Shown: positions 20,853-30,520 of the stretch, one piece after another
Position numbering within the stretch: the stretch's first letter is position 1
Layout of the letters: each line of letters opens with the position of its first letter
Assembly (NCBI GenBank): GCA_021798835.1
Contig: JAJZBQ010000002.1
Location: 186,001-250,000, forward strand
Reading direction: 5' to 3'
Origin: Pseudomonadota bacterium
Lineage (GTDB): Bacteria > Pseudomonadota > Gammaproteobacteria > Burkholderiales > Ferrovaceae
DNA: 64,000 nt
The notes under the pieces: model-generated
Seen by the model: the letters and a program-made list of their open reading frames with translations, nothing else
Told to the model about the DNA's origin: nothing
The model's database searches: none
Position numbers and translations under genes: made by a program

Positions 20853-22382
20853 GGCATGCCGAGAAAAGTCCCTAAGACGCAAACCCATCAACCACAACAC
20901 CATGAAATAACTCAGAGCAGCCCCCATCAACAGTGGCAACAGACGCACCAGACGAGCCCTCAAGGTTGCATGAAACCAAAAATCATCCGTTCCACGAAAA
21001 AATACTAATACCATGGCCATGGCTACCAAACCAAACAGCAAACGTAACAAAAATTTTCCCCAACCAGGTTGAGGATGGTAGGCACCACGACGACGCAATC
21101 CAATAAACAACAATAACGCATTGCCCGTAGCACCCAGACTGGTCGCCAAAGCCAACCCAGCATGCTGCAATGGGCCCACGAATACTGCATTCATCCCCTG
21201 AGTCAACACCAGAATCAGCAACGCAATCTTGACAGGGGTCTTGATTTCCTGACGCGCATAAAAGCCGGGAGCCAGAATTTTCACCGCGATCAATCCCATC
21301 AATCCTACACTATAAGCCAAGAGGGCTCGCGTCACGGCCAATACATCATGGGCGGTAAAAGCTCCGCGCATAAACAAGGTAGCCACGAGCGGAACACCAA
21401 TCAGCGCTAGCGCCATAGCGGCCGGCAATGTCAACAACAGCATGAGGCGCAACCCCCAATCCAGCAATGCCGAATAGGCCCCCCCCTGATTGGTCGCATG
21501 AGCACGTGCCAAACTGGGCAACAAGATAGTACCCAGCGCAGCCCCAAGCAATCCCGTAGGAAACTCCATCAAGCGATCGGCATAAAACAACCACGACACA
21601 CTACCGGTCGGCAAAAAGGAAGAAAACAGCGTACTGAGCACCTGACTGATTTGCCCTACAGATACCCCAACCACTGCCGGCCCCATCAATTTGAGAACAC
21701 GTCGTACCCCAGGGTCAGACAAATCCCAGTCCCAACGAGGCCTCATATGTATCTGCTTGAGAAATGGCCACTGAAATGCCAACTGAACCGCACCACCCAA
21801 CAAAGCCCCCCAAGCCAATGCCGCAACCGGGGGGTGAAACCAGGAGGAAAAGCCCAGCACTAACACCAAAAAGGAGACATTCAGCCAGACAGGAGTGAAT
21901 GCAGGAACCCAAAATTTCTGCCAAGTATTCAGGATCCCCGCACATAACGCCACCAATGCAATGAAAAATATGTACGGAAAGGTAATGCGGAGAAGTTGCA
22001 CGGTCAAGGCAAACAGGTGTGGATCACGTTGAAAGCCTGGCGCAGTCACCCATACAATCTGTGGCGCGAACCATTCTCCCAACACGGTGGTAACCAGCAA
22101 CGCCACCACCAGAACACTCGCCACATGATTGACCAGTTGGCATGCCGCCATGTCCCCATCGTGTGAACGACGGGCTGCCAACAAAGGAACAAATGCCTGG
22201 GAAAATGCACCTTCGGCAAATAGGCGGCGCAGCAAGTTGGGCAAGCGAAAAGCCACCACGAAGGCATCCGTTTCACCGGCCGCACCAAAGACGTGCGCCA
22301 CCACCACATCCCGCAAGAACCCCAGGATACGGGAAAGCAACGTCATGCTGCTGGTTTGGGCAAGAGTTCTAAGGAGATTCAT
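20817..22382 (-). CDS. murJ: Lipid II flippase MurJ
   Basis: MOP-superfamily inner-membrane flippase that moves lipid II outward for peptidoglycan synthesis. 521 aa with about 14 membrane segments. N-terminal MNLLRTLAQTSSMTLLSRIL and FLRDVVVAHVFGAAGETDAF match the family, as does the conserved RLPNLLRRLFAEGAFSQAFV. ATG 22382 was chosen; a TTG three codons upstream is possible. Its upstream region faces the tRNA-Thr gene. Confidence 0.95.
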   Translation of the reverse strand: MNLLRTLAQTSSMTLLSRILGFLRDVVVAHVFGAAGETDAFVVAFRLPNLLRRLFAEGAFSQAFVPLLAARRSHDGDMAACQLVNHVASVLVVALLVTTVLGEWFAPQIVWVTAPGFQRDPHLFALTVQLLRITFPYIFFIALVALCAGILNTWQKFWVPAFTPVWLNVSFLVLVLGFSSWFHPPVAALAWGALLGGAVQLAFQWPFLKQIHMRPRWDWDLSDPGVRRVLKLMGPAVVGVSVGQISQVLSTLFSSFLPTGSVSWLFYADRLMEFPTGLLGAALGTILLPSLARAHATNQGGAYSALLDWGLRLMLLLTLPAAMALALIGVPLVATLFMRGAFTAHDVLAVTRALLAYSVGLMGLIAVKILAPGFYARQEIKTPVKIALLILVLTQGMNAVFVGPLQHAGLALATSLGATGNALLLFIGLRRRGAYHPQPGWGKFLLRLLFGLVAMAMVLVFFRGTDDFWFHATLRARLVRLLPLLMGAALSYFMVLWLMGLRLRDFSRHALPQTEGQTEQQ

Positions 22383-22407
22383 CGTCTTCAAGGGAATCCG
22401 GTATAAT
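22378..22407 (+). promoter_or_regulatory. Probable promoter of tRNA-Thr
   Basis: A perfect TATAAT at 22402-22407 lies 16 bp before the mature tRNA 5' end, with a weak -35 (TTCATC, 22378-22383, 18-bp spacer) overlapping the murJ start codon on the other strand. Confidence 0.5.
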
Positions 22408-22423
22408 ACACCGCTGACGGATT

Positions 22424-22499
<76 letters not shown>

Positions 22500-22529
22500 A
22501 AAAATGAATTGCTTATAGATACATGCTCT

Positions 22530-22775
22530 AGGCCATCCAAATTCCACAACATTGTCGTGGTCGAACCTGATCCCGTCACAGTAGAGCCACTTAGCCTCGC
22601 TCATGACCGGAAATATGTCGAGAGAATTCTTTCCTGCAAGCTGAAAAACGGTTTCTCGAATCGCGACGAGGCTGTTGCGATGCGCTCCCCTATACATCAG
22701 GAGCAATGCTGAGTGCAGCAAGGGAAACGCTGAAGAACGGTACGGTTGCGGTTGCGCCTTGCTCGGGGTTCGCCT
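22530..22775 (+). pseudogene. Remnant of a histone-deacetylase-like (acetylpolyamine aminohydrolase family) gene
   Basis: Two adjacent frames encode pieces that read as one protein. First VEPLSLAHDRKYVERILSCK and FSNRDEAVA (frame of 22509), then LPYTSGAMLSAARETLKNGT and VAVAPCSGF (frame of 22685). These resemble the N-terminal part of class II histone-deacetylase-like amidohydrolases, in which the next residues should be the active-site HHA. The frame changes near 22680 and homology stops near 22775, before the catalytic histidines, where the convergent hydrolase gene ends. A truncated, frameshifted relic is the simplest reading. It lies directly behind a tRNA gene. The family call is from memory of the motif. 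Confidence 0.6.
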
Positions 22776-22792
22776 TTTCCCTCAACCAACCC

Positions 22793-23755
22793 TTAACGAT
22801 AAAACCGGTGGTCTTCTATCTGGATCGTGAAATGGAGTCCTCGGAAAAATCCATCGTCAGGTACATCTGCCGACTTATAAAATTCCGCCCCCCCAGTTAC
22901 ATCCGGCTTCCCATAGAAAACGTCACGGGCTGCACGCATGGCCAGCCACCAATATACCGTATGTCGTTCCGGAGCATATCGATCGACATCAAAAAACTGA
23001 CCATTCTGCCGTGCAACCGCACAATAGGATCGTCCAAATTTGCCCGACTGCAGTCGATTTCTCATGACCATGGCCACTGCCACACGTCCTCGTTGGCTTT
23101 GATTATTGGCTTCATGTATCACTACCTTCGCCATACAATCCAACTCCCGATCCAGCATGGTTCCCAGATTGTCGTGACTCCTGAGAGTCCAAGTCGATGC
23201 TTCAGGAAATAACCCCACGAACACCCCTTCAGGTTCGGGATCAGCAATACTCAATCGGGACAATTGCTGGTGTGCCACGGGGTCCAATCGCAACCAATCA
23301 TCACACTGTTTGACAAGATGCTCGTGGCGTTCGATGTCTGCCGCCGGATTGGGAGCATCAAACTGGGCACGATAAACCTGAAGGCGAGCGTCAAGTAGTG
23401 ATTTCGTATCCTGTGCGGGTATTTTCAGCGCCATGGCTGCCGTCGTTTCCAATTGTTGGTAAACCAAAGCCGCCTTGGTAAACCATGACAATCGTTCGCT
23501 GCGTTCATCCTCCGCCATCTCAGCCTGGACCTGCTCGGCAACCTGACATTCAGCAAATATCGTACGATACTTGAGCGACTGTGCCATATCATAGGCCTCT
23601 TGGCTAGGCCAACCTTTCAAACGCTGACGGGCCAACCCCACACCCTCCACGGTTTCCCCCGTCGCATCCGTCGTACGCTGACATCCACTCATGACTAGAG
23701 TCATCGAAATCACGACCCCAACCACAATCCGCCACCATACCTTTCGTTGCCGCAT
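22793..23755 (-). CDS. Cell-wall hydrolase (SleB/Hydrolase_2 family) lipoprotein
   Basis: Predicted 320-aa lipoprotein: signal peptide MRQRKVWWRIVVGVVISMT ending in lipobox VMSGC. A charged, probably helical middle follows (about residues 60-190). The C-terminal domain (about 200-320) has CMAKVVIHEANNQSQRGRVA and VAMVMRNRLQSGKFGRSYC, the SleB-type hydrolase core with its conserved glutamate. Likely cleaves peptidoglycan at the outer membrane. The start at 23755 was chosen because it gives a clean lipoprotein signal; the frame is open 99 bp upstream. It is probably a single gene, 131 bp after bepA. Confidence 0.82.
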   Translation of the reverse strand: MRQRKVWWRIVVGVVISMTLVMSGCQRTTDATGETVEGVGLARQRLKGWPSQEAYDMAQSLKYRTIFAECQVAEQVQAEMAEDERSERLSWFTKAALVYQQLETTAAMALKIPAQDTKSLLDARLQVYRAQFDAPNPAADIERHEHLVKQCDDWLRLDPVAHQQLSRLSIADPEPEGVFVGLFPEASTWTLRSHDNLGTMLDRELDCMAKVVIHEANNQSQRGRVAVAMVMRNRLQSGKFGRSYCAVARQNGQFFDVDRYAPERHTVYWWLAMRAARDVFYGKPDVTGGAEFYKSADVPDDGFFRGLHFTIQIEDHRFYR

Positions 23756-23887
23756 AGGTTTCACCTCCAGAAGCGGCTCTCCATAAAATAAAGACAACCG
23801 CTCAGCGACCAATAATCTGGCGCCATAATCTGTGACTGATCTACACCCACCCACACTGTTTCATCTATGAAATACCGCTCCTCCCAC

Positions 23888-25330
23888 TCAATTACCACTC
23901 TTTTTCTTGCCTTTACGAGCCTGCATTTCCTGCTTTATTTCATGCAGCATCGCCTCCACCTGCGAATTGTCATAAAAATCCCCATCCCCGGCACGCTGGG
24001 CAATCTGTAACTGGTCCATGGCAGCACCAGGGTTATCCAGCAACAAATACGCATAGGCCAAAGATTCGTGGCTCATCATCTGGTGATTTTGCATGGCATA
24101 CGCCTGAGATTGATACTCATAAAGCCGGGCATCCGTACTGGTATAGAGCAATCGCTCCCCGATCACTTTGAGCGCTTGAGCCGGTTGCCCTACATTCAGG
24201 TATGCCTGGATCAGATCATAGTTGAGCGCACGCTGATCAGGATAACGACTGAGGCCACGCTGACAGTAGTCAATCGCTTGGCGAGGATGCCCACTGTCCA
24301 GCGCAATCTGGGCACGCAAACTATCAAAAAGCGCATTCGGCGGCGATTTCTGCCGAACTACTGCCAATTGGGCCGCCGCCTCAACATAGCGACTATTACG
24401 CTCCAAAGCCACCGCCTTACCATACAACAATGGCAAATCTTCTGGGCGCTCAGGATCAAGATCCTTGCCTTCAAATGCTTCCAGCGCTTCATGCGGTGTG
24501 CCAATCAAAGCCAGAATACGTGCCTGAATCAAAGCAAAGTCCGGCCCATCCTGCACCTGTCGATAGGGGATATTCTGCAGACGATCCTGAATTTCGGCTA
24601 GGCGTTCCGTCGTCAATGGGTGGGTCTGCAAGGAAGCAGGCATTCCTTCATAAAAACGGCCATAACGCCCCAATTTGACAAAAAAACTGGCCATTGCCTT
24701 AGGATCGTAATCGGACTTCAGCAAACGACGGATACCCAGACGATCGGCTTCCCGCTCGTTTTCACGAGAGTTGTTGAGTTGCGCCTGAATCATCCCTGCC
24801 TGCGCCCCCACAACCCCGCCCATCGCCCCGTCCGGACTGTTGCGCGCCGCCAAAATAGCCGCCGCCATAGCCGCAAGGGACAAAGGAAGGTTCTTGTTTT
24901 GATCTTCCATCGCCCGCGCAATGTGGTGCTGTGTCACGTGAGAAATTTCGTGGGCCAACACCGAGGCAAGTTCTGATTCATTTTCGGCAGCCTCGATCAG
25001 CGCCGTGTGTACCCCAATATAACCCCCTGGCAAGGCAAAGGCATTCAGGGTGGGATCTTCAAGGATAAAAAACTCAAAATGATGCTGATCCCCCAGATCA
25101 TCACTCACAGCCAGCAATCGGTGTCCAACTGAACTGACAAAGTCGACACTCTCAGGATCGTCGAAATAAGAAGGATCCGCACGAATTTCCTGCATGACTT
25201 GGCGTCCCAAAGCCCTTTCGTCCTTGCTGGAAAGGACCATAGAAGAACTGTCACCCAAATCGGGCAACTCATAAGCCTGCAATGACCAAGACAGGGCCAC
25301 TGCGTAAATAAGAAAAGCCCAACGTTTCAT
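23888..25330 (-). CDS. bepA: Periplasmic M48 metalloprotease with TPR domain (BepA-like)
   Basis: 480-aa exported protein. Signal peptide ends near LQAYELPDL. The M48 peptidase domain has HEISH at residues 127-131 and a third ligand in READRLGIR. From about 260 onward TPR helices are seen (for example ALNYDLIQAYLNVGQPAQAL). BepA homologues act as chaperone/protease in outer-membrane protein (LptD) assembly. The extreme C-terminus is lysine-rich. A preceding in-frame Met (25342) is possible, but MKRWAFLIYAVALSWS gives the best signal peptide. Confidence 0.9.
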   Translation of the reverse strand: MKRWAFLIYAVALSWSLQAYELPDLGDSSSMVLSSKDERALGRQVMQEIRADPSYFDDPESVDFVSSVGHRLLAVSDDLGDQHHFEFFILEDPTLNAFALPGGYIGVHTALIEAAENESELASVLAHEISHVTQHHIARAMEDQNKNLPLSLAAMAAAILAARNSPDGAMGGVVGAQAGMIQAQLNNSRENEREADRLGIRRLLKSDYDPKAMASFFVKLGRYGRFYEGMPASLQTHPLTTERLAEIQDRLQNIPYRQVQDGPDFALIQARILALIGTPHEALEAFEGKDLDPERPEDLPLLYGKAVALERNSRYVEAAAQLAVVRQKSPPNALFDSLRAQIALDSGHPRQAIDYCQRGLSRYPDQRALNYDLIQAYLNVGQPAQALKVIGERLLYTSTDARLYEYQSQAYAMQNHQMMSHESLAYAYLLLDNPGAAMDQLQIAQRAGDGDFYDNSQVEAMLHEIKQEMQARKGKKKSGN

Positions 25331-25435
25331 GCCCGCCATCATACCGCATTACGCACCGTTATCTTGCGCATATATCTGCGCATTCATGACACACCATGAT
25401 GTCACCCGATTATTATAGGTTTACCTCCCCCACCG

Positions 25436-25465
25436 TTCCAGCGCAGCAAAAAGTCCGGCTATAAT
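25436..25465 (+). promoter_or_regulatory. Probable promoter of pepA-holC-valS
   Basis: TTCCAG (25436-25441), 18-bp spacer, consensus TATAAT (25460-25465). The last two bases of the -10 box are the first two of the in-frame ATG at 25464, so that ATG cannot be in the mRNA if this promoter is used. Confidence 0.55.
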
Positions 25466-25502
25466 GCACGATAACTCATCCCATCGCACTCTGGAGCCCT
25501 CC

Positions 25503-26996
25503 GTGGAATTCACTCTCAAAGTTATCCGCCCCAGTCATACAAAAACCGATTGCTTGGTCATCCCCGTCAGCCAAGGGCGCTGCCTGACTCCAACTGCACT
25601 GGCTTGCGAGCAAGCCAGTGCAGGGGGATTACAACGCCTGCTGGACCACGGCGATCTGGGCAAAGAAGCCGGGAAATCATTACTGATTCCTGGATTGGAT
25701 GGCATAAAGGCCAAACGAATTCTGGTCATCGAGACGGGAGTCGATGTACTCAATGACAACCGGTTCCGCACCTTGGTACGCAGCATGACTCAATTGGTGG
25801 GCGGCTTGGCGGTTAAAGATGTTATCTGCGCCTTGACCGAATTGAATGTCCCTGGACGGGACGAAGCCTGGATACTGGAGCAAACCATTCTGACGTTGCG
25901 TGAAACACGCTACCGCATCCCTAAAGAAACCATATCACCCGAGCCAAAATTGACCTGGATCACCACGACCTTGATCGCCACCCCCAATCTGACAGACAAG
26001 GTCACGCAACAATTACGGGGGCAATCTCAGGCCATCGCCAACGGCATCGACCTGACACGGGATCTTGGCAACCTGCCACCCAATCGTTGCACTCCCCAGT
26101 ATCTGGCGGAAACGGCTCAGCAACTGGGCAAGGATTGGGGCCTTAAAGTCAAGGTACTGGATCGTTCTGCCATGGAAAAGCTCGGTATGGGCGCACTGCT
26201 TGCCGTATCCGCCGGTAGCCACCGCCCGCCCCAGTTCATCGTCATGGAATATATGGGAGGCAAGGCCAAGAGTCGTCCTCTGGTCCTGGTAGGAAAAGGA
26301 ATCACCTTTGACACCGGCGGCATTTCCCTCAAACCAGCCCCGGAAATGGACGAAATGAAATTTGACATGTGTGGCGCAGCCAGTGTGCTGGGTACCATGC
26401 GCGCCTTGGCAGAAATGAAGTTGCCACTAAATGTGGTGGCACTTATTCCCACTTGCGAAAACATGCCGGGCGGGGCTGCTACTCGCCCTGGTGATGTGGT
26501 CAAAAGCCTGTCCGGGCAAACCATCGAAATTCTCAATACCGATGCCGAAGGTCGCCTGATCTTGTGCGACGCACTGACCTACGCGGAACGCTTTGAACCC
26601 ACTTTGGTGGTAGATGTCGCCACACTGACTGGTGCCTGTGTCATTGCACTGGGGCATGAAGCGGCTGGTCTGTTATCAAATGACGAGGGGTTGCGCAACG
26701 AATTGCAGGCCGCTGGGGAATATAGCGGAGATCGCGCTTGGCCCCTTCCCCTGTGGGAAGAATATCAGGAAGGGCTGAAAAGCAATTTTGCCGATCTGGC
26801 CAATATCGCCGGGCGTGCTGGCGGAACCATCACCGCAGCGACTTTTCTATCAAATTTTACCCAGCGATACCGTTGGGCCCACTTGGATATCGCAGGAGTT
26901 GCCTGGAAAAGCGGGAAAGAAAAGGGAGCCACGGGCCGTCCTGTGCGTCTTTTTTGCCGCTTTCTGATCGAACACGCCAGGGCCAGCCAAGGGTGA
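25503..26996 (+). CDS. pepA: Leucyl aminopeptidase (cytosol aminopeptidase, M17)
   Basis: Two-zinc aminopeptidase releasing N-terminal residues. 497 aa from the chosen GTG. M17 signature NTDAEGRLILCDALTYAE, metal-binding LVGKGITFDTGGISLKPA and MCGAASVLGTMRALAE are seen. The GTG at 25503 has GGAG six bases upstream and begins VEFTLKV, matching family N-termini. The upstream ATG (25464) sits inside a consensus -10 box. Overlaps holC by four bases (GTGA), as in the common pepA-holC-valS operon. Confidence 0.95.
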   Translation: MEFTLKVIRPSHTKTDCLVIPVSQGRCLTPTALACEQASAGGLQRLLDHGDLGKEAGKSLLIPGLDGIKAKRILVIETGVDVLNDNRFRTLVRSMTQLVGGLAVKDVICALTELNVPGRDEAWILEQTILTLRETRYRIPKETISPEPKLTWITTTLIATPNLTDKVTQQLRGQSQAIANGIDLTRDLGNLPPNRCTPQYLAETAQQLGKDWGLKVKVLDRSAMEKLGMGALLAVSAGSHRPPQFIVMEYMGGKAKSRPLVLVGKGITFDTGGISLKPAPEMDEMKFDMCGAASVLGTMRALAEMKLPLNVVALIPTCENMPGGAATRPGDVVKSLSGQTIEILNTDAEGRLILCDALTYAERFEPTLVVDVATLTGACVIALGHEAAGLLSNDEGLRNELQAAGEYSGDRAWPLPLWEEYQEGLKSNFADLANIAGRAGGTITAATFLSNFTQRYRWAHLDIAGVAWKSGKEKGATGRPVRLFCRFLIEHARASQG

Positions 26997-27421
26997 CGCG
27001 CATCGATTTCTATACCCACGTCAGCGACAAGATCTCTCTGGCCGTGCATCTAACCTGCAAGGCTTGGTCTCAGGGATTTCCTGTCTGGTTACGCGCTCCC
27101 GACAATGCCACCGCCACACAACTGGATCAATTGCTGTGGAACCATTCGAAAGCCGGATTTGTGCCTCATTGCTGTTCCGATGATGACCTTGCGTCCGAGA
27201 CCCCCATTGTAATCGACGCATGGGAAAAGGAGCCCCTGTCCCATGGCGTGCTGATCAATTTGCGTTCAGACCACCCAGAGTACTTCGCACGATTCGAGCG
27301 ACTGCTCGAAATTGTCAGCCTCGACACAGAGGACTCCACACCCGCTCGTGAGCGGTACCACTTCTACCGCCAACGTGGATTCAGCCTTAATACCCATAAC
27401 CTATCCAACCATCGTTTTTGA
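26993..27421 (+). CDS. holC: DNA polymerase III chi subunit
   Basis: 142-aa clamp-loader accessory protein that links the replisome to SSB. N-terminus [20 protein letters not shown] and the segment [23 protein letters not shown] (split here for length) are typical of HolC, with [11 protein letters not shown] and HYRQRGF-like ending. It starts at a GTG overlapping the pepA stop, and the valS ATG follows 5 bp after its stop. The gene order pepA-holC-valS supports the call. Confidence 0.92.
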   Translation: MTRIDFYTHVSDKISLAVHLTCKAWSQGFPVWLRAPDNATATQLDQLLWNHSKAGFVPHCCSDDDLASETPIVIDAWEKEPLSHGVLINLRSDHPEYFARFERLLEIVSLDTEDSTPARERYHFYRQRGFSLNTHNLSNHRF

Positions 27422-27426
27422 TTCTC

Positions 27427-30150
27427 ATGAGCCTTGACAAAAGTTTCGACCCCTCCTCCATTGAAGCACGCTGGTACCCCGAATGGGAAGCACGCGGCGA
27501 TTTCAAACCCAGCATGGATGCTCAAGCCACGCCGTATTGCATCCTGCTCCCACCCCCCAATGTCACGGGTACCCTGCACATGGGCCATGCCTTTCAACAT
27601 ACCTTGATGGATGCGCTGATCCGCTTCCATCGCATGAAAGGCGAGAACGTGTTGTGGCAAGCGGGCACCGATCACGCAGGTATCGCCACACAGATTCTGG
27701 TGGAACGCCAACTGCAAAGCCAAGGGGAAGAACGTCGAACCCTTGGCAGAGAAGCTTTTCTGGAGCGTGTTTGGCAATGGAAAGAGCAATCCGGTTCAAC
27801 CATCACACGTCAAATGCGTCGTTTGGGCAGTTCCTGCGACTGGAGCCGTGAACGATTCACGCTGGATAATGCCCTGAGTTCTGCAGTTTCCCGAGTTTTC
27901 GTTCAATTGTACCGCGAAGGGATGATCTACCGTGGTCAAAGATTGGTGAATTGGGATCCCCAACTGCAAACTGCCGTCTCAGATCTGGAGGTGGAAGCCC
28001 ACGAGGAACAAGGCCATCTGTGGCATATCCGCTACCCGCTCTGTGAAGGGTCAGGACATCTGGTAGTAGCCACCACACGCCCTGAAACCTTGCTGGGGGA
28101 TATGGCCGTAGCCGTACACCCTGACGATGAACGCTATCGCGCGCTCATCGGACAATCGGTTCACCTACCTCTAACTGGTCGCACCATCCCGATCATTGCA
28201 GATACCAGTGTCGATCCGACTTTTGGTACCGGATGCGTCAAGATCACCCCAGCACACGACTTCAATGACTATCAGACAGGACAGCGCCATGGCCTGTCGT
28301 CACTCAATCTGTTCACATCCGATGCACACCTCAATGATAACGCCCCGGAACCCTACCGCGGTTTGGACCGTTTTGTAGCACGCCAGCAAATTCTCGATGA
28401 TCTGATTACCCAAGGCTTATTGGTCGAGGTCAAACCTCATACCTTGATGATCCCGCGTGGTGACCGCAGTGGTGCCATCATTGAACCCATGTTATCTGAC
28501 CAGTGGTTTCTGGACACCCAGCGCATGGGAGAAACTGCGTTACGTGTTGTCCATGAGGGAAAAGTACGCTTCATCCCCGGCAACTGGATCCATACCTACG
28601 AGCATTGGTTGGGCAATCTGCAGCATTGGTGCATTTCCCGACAACTGTGGTGGGGCCATCGAATTCCAGCTTGGTACGATGCCAAAGGACAGGTTTACGT
28701 CGCCGAAAACGAAACCGAAGCACAACAACTGGCGGGAGGCCAGCCACTGCATCAGGATGAAGATGTTCTGGACACTTGGTTTTCTTCCGCTCTCTGGCCT
28801 TTCTCCACCCTGGGTTGGCCCGATGAGACACCGGAGCTGCAGCAGTTCTTGCCCAGCAGCGTACTGGTCACGGGTTTCGACATCATTTTCTTCTGGGTGG
28901 CACGCATGGTCATGATGACCACCCATTTTACCGATCAAGTCCCTTTCCGCGAAGTCTTTGTCACCGGTCTCGTCCGAGATGCCCAAGGACAAAAGATGAG
29001 CAAGTCGCGAGGAAATGTACTGGATCCTCTCGACCTGATCGATGGTATTGACCTCGAATCTCTGGTACAGAAACGCACCGCCCACCTTATGGATCCTCGT
29101 CAGGCCAACAAAATCGAGGAAGCCACCCGTGCAGAATTTCCAGATGGCATTCCTGCTTTTGGTACCGATGCTCTGCGCTTTACCTTCGCCAGCCTGGCAA
29201 CCCATGGCCGAGACATCAAATTCGATATGCAACGCTGTGATGGTTATCGCAATTTTTGCAATAAATTGTGGAATGCCACCCGTTTTGTTCTGATGCAGAA
29301 AGAGACAGACCGTACCCCTGGTTCTCCCACCGTTGCCGATCGCTGGATTCGTCAACGACTAAACCATACCGTTCGCTCCGTGCATGAACAGTTCACCCAA
29401 TATCGATTTGATCTGGTGTGCCGGGCATTGTATGAATTCATCTGGGAGGATCTCTGCGATTGGTATCTCGAACTGGCCAAACCCCAAATGAATCAACCTG
29501 ACCAGGTTGCCACCACCCGTCATACTTTACTGACCGTCCTCGAAGCCACGTTGCGTCTGACCCACCCGATCATGCCCTTCATCACCGAGGAACTCTGGCA
29601 TTCCGTCGCTCCGTTACTGAATCTGCACGGTCCCAGTGTTGCCCTCCAACCATACCCGGTCCCCCACGATGAAGAGGATCCTGAAGCAATCGATGCGATT
29701 GAAGATCTAAAAATTTGGGTTAATGGCTGCCGTACCCTACGCAGCGAAATGTCTATCAGCCCTGCAGAGAAATTACCCCTCAAGGTATTTGGTGACACAG
29801 ATCGTCTCAATGGGCTGGAGGGCTACCTGATACATCTGGCGCGTCTGACAAGTGTTGAAACCAGCGGGACGGCACTGCTTTCCGAAGAAGCCCCCGTCAT
29901 CGCCCATGCTCAGGTGCAATTACAACTGCAAGTCACAATCGATATTCCCGCAGAAATTGAACGCGTAGGAAAATTACGCGATAAAACTTTTCAAGAAGTA
30001 GAACGCTGCCAAACCAAACTAAATAACGCAGGCTTCATCGAACGTGCGCCTGCCCCGGTTGTCACACAGGAGCAGGATCGACTCAGGCGCTTCCGCCAGA
30101 CTCTCGATGAACTGGAAGCCCAGTTATCAAGGCTGAAGAACCTCAAATAA
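27427..30150 (+). CDS. valS: Valyl-tRNA synthetase
   Basis: Class Ia synthetase of 907 aa. HIGH-type motif HMGH is at residues 51-54 ([20 protein letters not shown]), the editing domain has [23 protein letters not shown] lies in [19 protein letters not shown], and the C-terminus is a coiled coil ([19 protein letters not shown]). The ATG at 27427 follows the holC stop by 5 bp; an upstream TTG overlaps that stop. Third gene of pepA-holC-valS. Confidence 0.97.
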   Translation: MSLDKSFDPSSIEARWYPEWEARGDFKPSMDAQATPYCILLPPPNVTGTLHMGHAFQHTLMDALIRFHRMKGENVLWQAGTDHAGIATQILVERQLQSQGEERRTLGREAFLERVWQWKEQSGSTITRQMRRLGSSCDWSRERFTLDNALSSAVSRVFVQLYREGMIYRGQRLVNWDPQLQTAVSDLEVEAHEEQGHLWHIRYPLCEGSGHLVVATTRPETLLGDMAVAVHPDDERYRALIGQSVHLPLTGRTIPIIADTSVDPTFGTGCVKITPAHDFNDYQTGQRHGLSSLNLFTSDAHLNDNAPEPYRGLDRFVARQQILDDLITQGLLVEVKPHTLMIPRGDRSGAIIEPMLSDQWFLDTQRMGETALRVVHEGKVRFIPGNWIHTYEHWLGNLQHWCISRQLWWGHRIPAWYDAKGQVYVAENETEAQQLAGGQPLHQDEDVLDTWFSSALWPFSTLGWPDETPELQQFLPSSVLVTGFDIIFFWVARMVMMTTHFTDQVPFREVFVTGLVRDAQGQKMSKSRGNVLDPLDLIDGIDLESLVQKRTAHLMDPRQANKIEEATRAEFPDGIPAFGTDALRFTFASLATHGRDIKFDMQRCDGYRNFCNKLWNATRFVLMQKETDRTPGSPTVADRWIRQRLNHTVRSVHEQFTQYRFDLVCRALYEFIWEDLCDWYLELAKPQMNQPDQVATTRHTLLTVLEATLRLTHPIMPFITEELWHSVAPLLNLHGPSVALQPYPVPHDEEDPEAIDAIEDLKIWVNGCRTLRSEMSISPAEKLPLKVFGDTDRLNGLEGYLIHLARLTSVETSGTALLSEEAPVIAHAQVQLQLQVTIDIPAEIERVGKLRDKTFQEVERCQTKLNNAGFIERAPAPVVTQEQDRLRRFRQTLDELEAQLSRLKNLK

Positions 30151-30186
30151 AAACAATGTGGGCCTATTTGGTCGGCCCATTGTTGG
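30143..30186 (-). terminator. Intrinsic terminator of the small secreted-protein gene
   Basis: Minus strand: an imperfect stem (AACAATGGGCC pairing with GGCCCACATTGTT, one bulge) is followed by TTTTTATTTG. The stem includes the stop codon of the gene at 30164. Located in the convergent space with valS. Confidence 0.65.
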
Positions 30187-30484
30187 GGGCGGCCGAAGGA
30201 GGTGCGGCTATCGCTGGCTGGTGCGTTACCTGGGCCTTCTTTGGTGCCGGGGCCACACCTGCCCAAGCCGCTGCTTTTTCTACTCCTTGCTTGGTCTTTT
30301 CCGCACCATAAGCAACCCCGTCAGCCCCTTTTTCTACCCCTTTGGCAACAAAAGCGCCAGCCTTCTTCAGACCACGATCTACCGCCTGAACCGTTTCTTG
30401 CTCAGTTTGTTGGAGATCTGCATACGCCATCGTCACGGGGGCCAAGACCACGACCGAATACAAGATATTCCGTAAAATACGCAT
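30164..30484 (-). CDS. Small secreted Ala/Lys/Gly-rich protein of unknown function
   Basis: 106 aa. A clear Sec signal peptide (MRILRNILYSVVVLAPVTMA, cleavage after A-Y-A) is followed by an amphipathic segment. There short units with K-x-G/A-V and E-K-x-A-D/G recur (DRGLKKAGAFVAKGVEKG, ADGVAYGAEKTKQGVEKAA). The tail is Pro/Ala-rich. The helical repeat recalls LEA- or apolipoprotein-like surfaces. No domain is recognised and no function is claimed. It is downstream of neuC on the same strand (36-bp gap), but its own terminator suggests it ends that unit. Confidence 0.65.
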   Translation of the reverse strand: MRILRNILYSVVVLAPVTMAYADLQQTEQETVQAVDRGLKKAGAFVAKGVEKGADGVAYGAEKTKQGVEKAAAWAGVAPAPKKAQVTHQPAIAAPPSAAPNNGPTK

Positions 30485-30520
30485 CTGCTCTTCCCTCCTC
30501 AATCGTCCACCAGGCACTCA

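Noticed and set aside
28540..29355. 271-codon open frame on the minus strand inside valS.
   Set aside because: Exact antisense to conserved valS coding sequence, no family resemblance, no ribosome-binding site.
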